From positions 1 to 5,689 of the forward strand of contig DASXMU010000021.1 in assembly GCA_036495485.1 (NCBI GenBank): a stretch of 5,689 nt of DNA, given 5' to 3'. Made by a program: the position numbers and the translations under genes. Under the pieces are notes generated by a model, which was not told the DNA's origin, searched no databases, and worked only from the letters and a program-made list of their open reading frames with translations. Each line of letters begins with the position of its first letter. Position 1 is the first letter of the stretch. Shown piece after piece: positions 1-5,491 of this stretch. This DNA is from PALSA-505 sp036495485 (GTDB lineage Bacteria; Actinomycetota; Actinomycetes; Streptosporangiales; Streptosporangiaceae).

Positions 1-789
1 GGCCGCGCACGGCGGCGACCCGGCCGACGCCTTCCACCTGGTGATCCCGTCACTGCCCGGCTACGGCTTCTCCGGGCCACTGACCGGGACCGGCTGGACG
101 GACGGATGGCCGCCGCGCTGACCGGGCTGATGGAGCGGCTCGGCTACGACCGCTACGGCATCCAGGGCGGCGACGTGGGCGCCTTCGTCGCCCCGCTGAT
201 GGGCCGCCTGACCCCGGACAGCGTCATCGGCGTACACGTCAACGCGGTGGTCGGCTTCCCAACCGGCGACCCGGCCGACATGGCCGCGATGACCGGGACC
301 GACCGCCGCCGCCTGGAGCGGATGAAGGAGTGGCAGGAGCGCTCGGGGGCGTACATGCAGCTCCAGGGCACCCGGCCGCAAACCATCGCACATTCCCTGA
401 CCGACTCCCCGGCCGGGCAGCTCGCCTGGATCGTGGAGAAGTTCCAGGAGTGGACCGACCCGGCCGCGCAACTGCCCGAGGACGCGGCCGACCGGGACCG
501 GATCCTTACCAACGTGAGCATCTACTGGTTCACCCGCACCGCGGGCTCGACCGCGCACACCTACTACGAGCGGTTCAACGACCCCGGCATGTGGGCACCC
601 AGGCAGCGCGGCACCACGCCGACAGGTGTGGCGGTCTTCAGCTCCGACATCGCCGTCCGCCCGTTCGTCGGCAAGCTCCACAACATCGTGCGCTGGTCGG
701 AGTTCGACCGCGGCGGCCACTTCGCCGCGCTCGAAGCCCCGGACCTCCTCACCGCCGACGTCCGCGAGTTCTTCCGCAGCCTGGCCTGA
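1..789 (+). pseudogene. EHN-type epoxide hydrolase, C-terminal part, apparently frameshifted (5' end outside window)
   Basis: An alpha/beta-hydrolase of the EHN epoxide hydrolase family, whose members hydrolyse epoxides to diols in the cytoplasm. Frame 2 from position 2 encodes the strand and turn before the nucleophile elbow (FHLVIPSLPGYGFSGP, then GWTD) and ends at TGA 119-121. Frame 1 from 106 continues the same fold (MAAALTGLMERLGYDRYG). Adding one C beside 103-104 would join them as GWTD-R-MAAALTG, as expected for the family. In the frame 1 part (227 residues from ATG 106) the nucleophile Asp is residue 23 in GGDVGA. Most relatives have Trp where this has Val. Family markers TRPQT (89-93) and SIYWFTRTAGS follow, and the catalytic His is residue 205 in GGHFAALEAPD. 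The protein ends at TGA 787-789, as is usual. ATG 106 is therefore not a true start. The break is either a real inactivating frameshift or a one-base sequencing error. No slippery heptamer is visible at the junction, so programmed frameshifting is unlikely. Family assignment is firm; substrate is unknown. Confidence 0.85.
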
Positions 790-803
790 AGAGCCAGCGC
801 CCG

Positions 804-842
804 CCCGGCATCCGGCTCCAGCTATGGCCGCCGGATGCCGGG
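804..842. terminator. 13-bp perfect inverted repeat between convergent genes, likely bidirectional terminator
   Basis: CCCGGCATCCGGC at 804-816 is the exact reverse complement of GCCGGATGCCGGG at 830-842, with a 13-nt loop. It begins 14 nt after the epoxide hydrolase stop (787-789) and lies 57 nt beyond the stop of the minus-strand HhH gene (900-902), so it is placed to end transcription from both sides. There is no T-run on either side, which is common for high-GC actinomycete terminators. The hairpin is seen directly; its function is inferred from position. Confidence 0.7.
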
Positions 843-899
843 TCCCCGCTCTGTTCACCCCCTCCGGGCCACTGCCCCGCCGCCGGGATCAACCTCGCG

Positions 900-1565
900 T
901 CACGCTCCCTCGCCACCGGCCGCCTTGACCTCTGCCGCGGCTCGCCCACTGAGCGACACCCGGACGAGAGCCGCCGCCAGCCTGACGAGCTCCCCGGCCC
1001 CGTCGGCCAGATCCGCGATTGCCTTGGGGTCATCGGGCAGGCCGACCGCCCGGGCGCCGTCGAGGACCTTCTCGTCCAGGCAGGGCGCCAGCCCGGGCCA
1101 GACGCCCTGCACCTCCCGCAGGAAGATGCTCGCCCCGGCCGGGCCGATACCCGGGAACCCGGTCAGCAGCCCGGCCAGCCGGTCAGCGTCGTCGCCGCCC
1201 TCCTCGTGCAGCTTCCTGAGGTCCCCGCCCCAGCGCTGGCCGAGCAGTTCGGCGCCATCGCCCAGCCTGGTCGCGGTGCTCTCGTCGTAACGTTTGTAGT
1301 GGCCACGGCCGAGCGCGTCCACCCGGTCCTGCCAGCTAGCTTTGAGCATCGCCCCGGGTGTCCGGTACCCCGCCGCGAACAGCTCCTTCGCGGCGGCGAC
1401 CGCGATCTCCGCCGAGATCCGGGCGCTGAGCAACGTGGCCAGCACCAGAAGCTGATAAAGCGGCGCGGGCTTGTTGGCGAGCCGGATGCCCGCTTCCCCA
1501 GCGTAGGTACGCCCGTAGCGGTCCAGCAGGACAGCCACGATGGCCTCCTTGCGCTTCGCAGCCAC
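900..1565 (-). CDS. Endonuclease III-like helix-hairpin-helix (HhH-GPD) base-excision repair protein
   Basis: A 221-residue protein of the HhH-GPD DNA glycosylase superfamily, which removes damaged or mismatched bases in base excision repair. It starts at GTG 1565-1563. The N-terminal helical part includes LLVLATLLSARIS (39-51), matching the endonuclease III helix LLSAQ. The HhH motif is FPGIGPAGASIF at 137-148. CLDEKVLDGARAVGL (162-176) carries Asp164 where the family keeps its catalytic Asp (VDTHVxRV in endonuclease III). The catalytic Lys of bifunctional endonuclease III (LPGVGRKTA) is replaced by Ala143, so any activity would be monofunctional glycosylase or altered. The four-cysteine [4Fe-4S] loop at the C terminus is absent, since only one Cys (162) occurs. 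The start lies 10 nt after the TAG of the upstream membrane-protein gene and has only a weak ribosome binding site, suggesting co-transcription and perhaps translational coupling. Superfamily is secure; exact substrate is unknown, and it is not an orthologue of Nth. Confidence 0.85.
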   Translation of the reverse strand: MAAKRKEAIVAVLLDRYGRTYAGEAGIRLANKPAPLYQLLVLATLLSARISAEIAVAAAKELFAAGYRTPGAMLKASWQDRVDALGRGHYKRYDESTATRLGDGAELLGQRWGGDLRKLHEEGGDDADRLAGLLTGFPGIGPAGASIFLREVQGVWPGLAPCLDEKVLDGARAVGLPDDPKAIADLADGAGELVRLAAALVRVSLSGRAAAEVKAAGGEGA

Positions 1566-1575
1566 GCCTGGCCGC

Positions 1576-1836
1576 CTATCCGCGCGGTTCGCTGCCGTAG
1601 CGGCCGGTCAGCGGCGCGTCCTCCGGCGGCGGCTCAACCACCTCGTCCCGGTGCGGCGAGACGCTCCGCGGGTCGCCCTCGTGGATCCCGCCATGCACGC
1701 CGGTCTGGGTCTTGACCCGCTTCGGATGCTTGGCGTAAGGCCGCCGGTTCATCCACAGCACGATCCCGATGAACGCGGCCAGCACCACGAGGATGACGCC
1801 AGCGATGATGAAGCTGTCCCCAACTGACACGGTCAT
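1576..1836 (-). CDS. Small single-pass membrane protein of unknown function
   Basis: An 86-residue protein with one hydrophobic helix at about residues 9-29 (FIIAGVILVVLAAFIGIVLW), followed at once by a basic stretch (NRRPYAKHPKRVK). By the positive-inside rule the short N terminus is outside and the tail cytoplasmic. The tail is hydrophilic and likely disordered, with GVHGGIHEGDPRSVSPHRDE and then an acidic, proline-rich end. I do not recognise a named family. It broadly resembles the small membrane-anchored hypothetical proteins common in actinomycetes. ATG 1836 is preferred over an in-frame GTG at 1842 because GGGAGG at 1851-1846 (minus strand) is 9 nt from the ATG but only 3 nt from the GTG. 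It ends at TAG 1578-1576, 10 nt before the HhH gene, so the two are probably transcribed together. It diverges from the transketolase gene. Confidence 0.7.
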   Translation of the reverse strand: MTVSVGDSFIIAGVILVVLAAFIGIVLWMNRRPYAKHPKRVKTQTGVHGGIHEGDPRSVSPHRDEVVEPPPEDAPLTGRYGSEPRG

Positions 1837-1845
1837 GACCACTCA

Positions 1846-1851
1846 CCTCCC
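1846..1851 (-). promoter_or_regulatory. Ribosome binding site of the small membrane protein
   Basis: GGGAGG on the minus strand, followed by TGAGTGGTC (9 nt) and then ATG 1836. It is a strong match to the anti-Shine-Dalgarno sequence. Its spacing favours ATG 1836 over GTG 1842. Confidence 0.65.
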
Positions 1852-1972
1852 ACCCGGCCTCTACCCAGCGTCCGGAGTTCATGCGGCCGGCCGGAAAAAC
1901 CTCCGCGATCCGGTGTAAGGCACTCCGCTCTGGGCAGCCGGTGACGGCTATCAGCCCCGGCACGAGGAAGAG

Positions 1973-1980
1973 AGGGGGAG
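1973..1980 (+). promoter_or_regulatory. Ribosome binding site of the transketolase gene
   Basis: The purine tract AGGGGGAG, inside a longer purine run at 1964-1980, lies just before GTG 1983. It sets the transketolase start at 1983. The upstream in-frame ATG at 1881 has only GGAG with a 3-nt spacing and would add 34 residues that do not look like the transketolase N terminus. Confidence 0.6.
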
Positions 1981-1982
1981 CC

Positions 1983-3869
1983 GTGACCGAAGCACTCGTC
2001 CGCGACTCCGATCTGGCCAGCCAGCTGACCGAACTCGGCCAGCAACTCCGGGTGGACTCCATCCGGTCCAGCTCCGCCGCGGGCTCCGGGCACCCGACGT
2101 CGTCGATGTCGGCGGCCGACCTGATGGCGGTGCTGCTCGCCCGCCACCTGCGCTATGACTTCGCTGACCCGCAGGGCCCCCGCAACGATCACCTGATCTT
2201 CTCCAAGGGGCACGCGTCCCCGCTGCTGTACGCCATGTACAAGGCGGCGGGCGCGATCAGCGACGAGGAACTGCTGAGCTACCGGACGCTGGGCAGCCGC
2301 CTGGAGGGTCATCCGACGCCCCGGCTGCCGTGGGTGGACGTCGCCACCGGCTCGCTCGGCCAGGGCCTGCCCATCGGGGTCGGGCTGGCCATGACGGCCC
2401 GCTACCTGGACAAGCAGCCCTACCGGACCTGGGTGCTCTGCGGCGATAGCGAGCTGGCCGAGGGATCCATGTGGGAGGCGTTCGAGCACGCCGGATTCGA
2501 GCAACTGGATAACCTCACGGCGATCATCGATGTGAACCGGCTCGGCCAGCGCGGCCCGACCAGGCACGGCTGGAACACCGACGCCTACGCCAGCCGGCTG
2601 CGCGCCTTTGGCTGGCACACGATCGAGATCGACGGCCACGACGTGACCGAGATCGACCGCGCCTGCACCGAGGCAGCGTCCACCGTGCACCAGCCGACCG
2701 CCATCATCGCCCGGACCAGGAAGGGCCGCGGCGTCGCGGCCGTGGAGGACGCCGAGGGCGCACACGGCAAGCCGCTGCCCGACCCGGCTGAGGCCATCTC
2801 GGAACTCGGCGGCCGCCGTAACATCAAGATCAAAGTTAATATCACGGAAAGAACCCAGCGAACCCAGCCGGCAACGCCAGCCCGGCCGCTGCTGCCGGGC
2901 TACGGCATCGGTGACGAGGTGGCGACCCGCACCGCGTTCGGCGAGGCGCTCGCGGCGCTCGCTGATGCGCGGCCCGACGTCGTCACGCTGGACGGCGAGG
3001 TCAGCGACTCGACCAAGACCCAGGCCGTGGCGGACCGGCACCCCGACAGGTTCTTCGAGTTCTACATCGCCGAGCAGCAGATGGTCGCCGCCGCCGTGGG
3101 TATGCAGGTCCGCGGCTGGGTACCCTATGCCGCGACGTTCGCCGCGTTCCTCACCAGGGCCTACGATTTCATCCGGATGGCGGCGGTGAGCCGGGCCGAC
3201 CTGCGCCTGGCCGGGTCGCACGCCGGGGTGTCGATCGGCCAGGACGGCCCGTCCCAGATGGCGCTGGAAGACCTGGCCATGCTCCGCGCCGTGCACGGCA
3301 GCACCGTGCTGTACCCCTGCGACGCCAACCAGGCCGCCAAGCTCACGGTGGCCATGGCCGACCGGCAGGGCGTCAACTACCTGCGTATCACGCGCGGCAA
3401 CACCCCGGTCATCTACGGCCCCGACGAGGACTTCCCGGTCGGCGGCAGCCGCGTCCTTGAAGGCTCGCCAGCCGACCAGGTCACCATCGTGACCGCCGGG
3501 ATCACCGTCCACGAGGCGCTCCAGGCCGCCCGCCAGCTCGCCGATACCGGCATCCAGGCCAGAGTGATCGACCTGTACACGGTCAAACCCGCCGATGCGC
3601 TAACCCTGCGCGAGGCCGCCCGCGTCACCGGCCGCATCCTCACCGTCGAGGACCACTGGCCCGAGGGCGGCCTCGGCGACGCCGTCCTCGAAGCGCTAGC
3701 CGACGCCGGCGGCACACTCCCAGCGGCCCCACTGCCAGCAGTCCGCAAGCTCGCCGTCCGCGAGATGCCCTGCTCTGCCACCCCAGCCGAGCAACTGGCC
3801 GCCGCCGGCATCGATGCGGCCGCAATCGCCAAGGCCGCTACCGAACTGGTCCAGGGTCCAGCCGCATGA
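1983..3869 (+). CDS. tkt: Transketolase (short, animal-like type)
   Basis: A 628-residue, thiamine diphosphate- and divalent metal-dependent cytoplasmic enzyme. It moves two-carbon ketol units from ketose to aldose phosphates in the non-oxidative pentose phosphate pathway. Domains in order are the PP domain (about 15-275), a variable linker (about 276-308), the Pyr domain (about 310-480) and the C-terminal domain (about 490-620). Visible active-site residues are His37 (GSGHPTS), His77 (SKGHASP), His110 (LEGHPTP), Asp155 in CGDSELAEG with Asn185 in DVNRLGQ for metal and cofactor binding, His261 (HGKPLP), and catalytic Glu364 in YIAEQQMV. Gln425 in DGPSQMALEDLAM sits where E. coli and yeast enzymes have His (DGPTHQ) and mammalian enzymes have Gln. 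The usual third Gly of the GDG motif is Ser156. Length and residue numbers match human transketolase (about 623 residues) rather than the longer E. coli type. Start is GTG 1983 with a purine-rich ribosome site. The adjoining genes give no pathway context. The linker codes through an AT-rich patch (see findings). Assignment is firm. Confidence 0.95.
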   Translation: MTEALVRDSDLASQLTELGQQLRVDSIRSSSAAGSGHPTSSMSAADLMAVLLARHLRYDFADPQGPRNDHLIFSKGHASPLLYAMYKAAGAISDEELLSYRTLGSRLEGHPTPRLPWVDVATGSLGQGLPIGVGLAMTARYLDKQPYRTWVLCGDSELAEGSMWEAFEHAGFEQLDNLTAIIDVNRLGQRGPTRHGWNTDAYASRLRAFGWHTIEIDGHDVTEIDRACTEAASTVHQPTAIIARTRKGRGVAAVEDAEGAHGKPLPDPAEAISELGGRRNIKIKVNITERTQRTQPATPARPLLPGYGIGDEVATRTAFGEALAALADARPDVVTLDGEVSDSTKTQAVADRHPDRFFEFYIAEQQMVAAAVGMQVRGWVPYAATFAAFLTRAYDFIRMAAVSRADLRLAGSHAGVSIGQDGPSQMALEDLAMLRAVHGSTVLYPCDANQAAKLTVAMADRQGVNYLRITRGNTPVIYGPDEDFPVGGSRVLEGSPADQVTIVTAGITVHEALQAARQLADTGIQARVIDLYTVKPADALTLREAARVTGRILTVEDHWPEGGLGDAVLEALADAGGTLPAAPLPAVRKLAVREMPCSATPAEQLAAAGIDAAAIAKAATELVQGPAA

Positions 3870-3893
3870 GATCCCGGACTGATCGCCGGGCAC

Positions 3894-3899
3894 TACAAT
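3894..3899 (+). promoter_or_regulatory. -10 box (TACAAT) of a probable leaderless promoter
   Basis: TACAAT matches the consensus TANNNT of the main actinomycete sigma factor and ends 6 nt before GTG 3906. This is the spacing expected if transcription begins at the start codon itself. No Shine-Dalgarno sequence precedes the start. No good TTGACA-like -35 box is seen 16-19 nt upstream, where the spacer to the transketolase stop is only 36 nt long. A 5-bp inverted repeat (CCCGG/CCGGG at 3873-3877 and 3886-3890) sits in the -35 to -10 region. The gene therefore appears to have its own promoter independent of the transketolase. Confidence 0.6.
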
Positions 3900-3905
3900 C
3901 TGCCC

Positions 3906-5438
3906 GTGGTGGACCAACGGATGCGGCTGCTGGTCTTCGTTGCGTCGCCGTCCGACACGACACAGGAGCGAGCGTGTCTGCGATCGGTGATAGATGAGCT
4001 CAACCGGGGTATCGCAGACGACCGCGGGCTGGTCCTGGACCTGGTTGACTGGCAAACTCATTCGTGGCCCGGCGTCGGCAGCGACATCCAGGATGTCATC
4101 AACCGTGAGATCCCCGATCCCGATGTGCTGGTGGGAATCTTCTGGAAGCGGCTGGGGACACCCACACAACGCGCTCCGTCCGGCACAGCCGAGGAGATCG
4201 AAAGAGCGCTGGCACTCAAGGACAAGGGACGTCACGTCGAAGTCCTGATCTATTTCAATCAGGCCGCCTACACCCCACAGCAGCATGAGCTGAAGCAGAT
4301 AGGCGCGGTGCTGGATTTCCGCCGGAAACTGGAAGAGCGCGGTGTGCTGGTCGGCACGTACACCGGAGTCAGCGACTTCGAGGCTAAGGTCCGGCAGCAC
4401 CTGATGTATGTTGCGCGCAACTGGCCCATCGGCGACGGGGTGGCAACCGGTAGTGCGCGGGTACCCGCCCGCCAGGTACAGGTGACGCCGGGCGGATCAC
4501 AGGCATGGCGCGATCAGATCATGGCTGGCCAGCTTTCGGCCGAGATCAACCCTCCACTCGGCGGGCGGGCTTATTCGTTCGTGTCCACCGTCGGCTTGGC
4601 ATTGGCGGACGCTGGGTTCACCGCCGGAACGTGTGACCGGGTGAGCATCATTCTCATTGAGCTGCTCAACAACGTCGCCCGGTACGCCGAAGGCGCCGCG
4701 CTCATAGAGATCTGGATTGAGCGCGCAGGTAACTTCCGCAATATCGAGATATCGGTGGCGAGTGAGGGGCCCGATTTCGATTTCTACCGTATGGTGGAAG
4801 TGAACATCGCGAAGCTGGAGTCAGGAGACCGCGAGCACGGGCTCCTGCGGGTTAGCAGGCTAGCGGGCTCCGTGAATTCTGGCGATGACTCATTCCATGT
4901 TGGTTCGGTTCACTGCGAGATTTACGAGCGGGAACGTCGTGATTCTGTTCTGCGTCACTCACCGGCTGTACTGCCGATATGCTTCGAGTACGGCTTTCCG
5001 TGGCTTCTGTGGGTAGGTGAAGAAGGTTACAGTGAGGAGTCGCTTGCGCTGCTGCATTATGGCGGTCCGGCGGTCCAGAGTCTTTTCTTCGCGCCACTCG
5101 CCGCGCGTGACGCTCCTTGGCTTGGCATCGAAATCGTCGGTAACGTGTTTTCTAGTGATATCAGCCCGGCGGCATTCGGTATCGAAACTCCCTCGGCTCT
5201 GCGTTTTCCAGAGGTTCCGGATGGCGGGTTCGAATTGGTGGAACCGGCTATAAGGAGCTACTTCCATTCTAAATTTGAGAGCCGACAGGTAGTGGTCTAC
5301 GCTCATCATACGGATTTCTCGGTGAAATCTGCGGCTGCCAGCTGGGCTCGTGAGCACCAGCTCCCATACTTCGATAATGAACCGGAATTGACGGCTTGGC
5401 TTCCTGGGATTACGCCGGGCGCCGGGGAACCTGGCTGA
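3906..5438 (+). CDS. DUF4062/TIR-like domain fused to a degenerate GHKL ATPase domain and an unrecognised C-terminal domain
   Basis: A 510-residue soluble protein with no signal peptide or membrane segment. Residues about 6-172 match the DUF4062-type Rossmann-like domain: strand and turn RLLVFVASPSDTTQER (7-22), helix to ELN (33), VDWQTHSWPGVGSDIQDVIN (48-67), PDVLVGIFWKRLGTPT (72-87) and SGTAEEIERAL (92-102). In other proteins this domain sits before NACHT/STAND ATPases or repeats and is thought to act in signalling or conflict. A linker (173-205) leads to a GHKL fold (about 206-345). Its N-box is IILIELLNNVARYAEGA (248-264) with Glu252 and Asn255/Asn256, its G1 region is VASEGPDFDF (284-293), and its G2-like loop is GDREHGLLRVSRLAG (307-321). 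The RsbW-style G1 box (DxGxGFD) keeps only part of its residues, so ATP binding is uncertain. Residues about 350-510 match nothing I know; residues 460-499 could form a beta-alpha-beta unit (RQVVVYAHHTDF, then PYFDNEPELTAWL). Start is GTG 3906 (GTG 3909 and ATG 3921 are alternatives) under a leaderless promoter. Base composition is lower than in neighbours, suggesting acquisition by transfer. Function is unknown. Confidence 0.8.
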   Translation: MVDQRMRLLVFVASPSDTTQERACLRSVIDELNRGIADDRGLVLDLVDWQTHSWPGVGSDIQDVINREIPDPDVLVGIFWKRLGTPTQRAPSGTAEEIERALALKDKGRHVEVLIYFNQAAYTPQQHELKQIGAVLDFRRKLEERGVLVGTYTGVSDFEAKVRQHLMYVARNWPIGDGVATGSARVPARQVQVTPGGSQAWRDQIMAGQLSAEINPPLGGRAYSFVSTVGLALADAGFTAGTCDRVSIILIELLNNVARYAEGAALIEIWIERAGNFRNIEISVASEGPDFDFYRMVEVNIAKLESGDREHGLLRVSRLAGSVNSGDDSFHVGSVHCEIYERERRDSVLRHSPAVLPICFEYGFPWLLWVGEEGYSEESLALLHYGGPAVQSLFFAPLAARDAPWLGIEIVGNVFSSDISPAAFGIETPSALRFPEVPDGGFELVEPAIRSYFHSKFESRQVVVYAHHTDFSVKSAAASWAREHQLPYFDNEPELTAWLPGITPGAGEPG

Positions 5439-5476
5439 ACACCCCACCCCTGGCCGGACCTCATGGCTGAGCCGTC

Positions 5477-5482
5477 TAACCT
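5477..5482 (+). promoter_or_regulatory. Possible -10 box (TAACCT) for the oxidoreductase gene
   Basis: TAACCT fits TANNNT and lies 9 nt before ATG 5492 in a 53-nt gap between genes. No clear Shine-Dalgarno sequence precedes the start, so a leaderless or very short-leader transcript is plausible. A small palindrome GGCTGAGCC is centred near 5469. No -35 box stands out. Weak evidence. Confidence 0.35.
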
Positions 5483-5491
5483 GTTGGGATC

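Noticed and set aside
106..789. The 227-residue frame as an independent gene starting at ATG 106
   Set aside because: It begins within the fold, 22 residues before the catalytic Asp, with no ribosome site. The missing N-terminal sequence is directly upstream in frame 2.
61..858. 265-residue open frame on the minus strand opposite the epoxide hydrolase
   Set aside because: Low-complexity G/A/R/V-rich translation antisense to a recognisable enzyme; a high-GC artefact.
330..1715. 461-residue open frame on the plus strand
   Set aside because: It crosses the epoxide hydrolase in another frame, the terminator hairpin and the antisense of the HhH gene. Composition is R/P/G-rich with no domain.
1881..1982. 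N-terminal extension of the transketolase from ATG 1881
   Set aside because: The extra 34 residues are not transketolase-like, the ribosome site is poorly spaced, and GTG 1983 has a better one and fits the family length.
1833..3512. 559-residue open frame on the minus strand opposite the transketolase
   Set aside because: Shadow of the third-position G/C bias of the transketolase gene. Its translation is rich in G, R, H and V with no family pattern, and it overlaps the divergent spacer and the true start.
3870..5438. A known, named defence system
   Set aside because: No NACHT/STAND ATPase, cyclase, nuclease or other partner gene is visible beside the DUF4062/GHKL gene. The flanking genes are metabolic, so a defence role stays a hypothesis.
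4959..5447. 162-residue open frame on the minus strand
   Set aside because: It lies antisense within the DUF4062/GHKL gene, has no ribosome site or family resemblance, and arises from the lower G+C of the region.
5465..5473. Palindrome GGCTGAGCC as an operator
   Set aside because: Only 4-bp arms, which occur often by chance in high-GC DNA.
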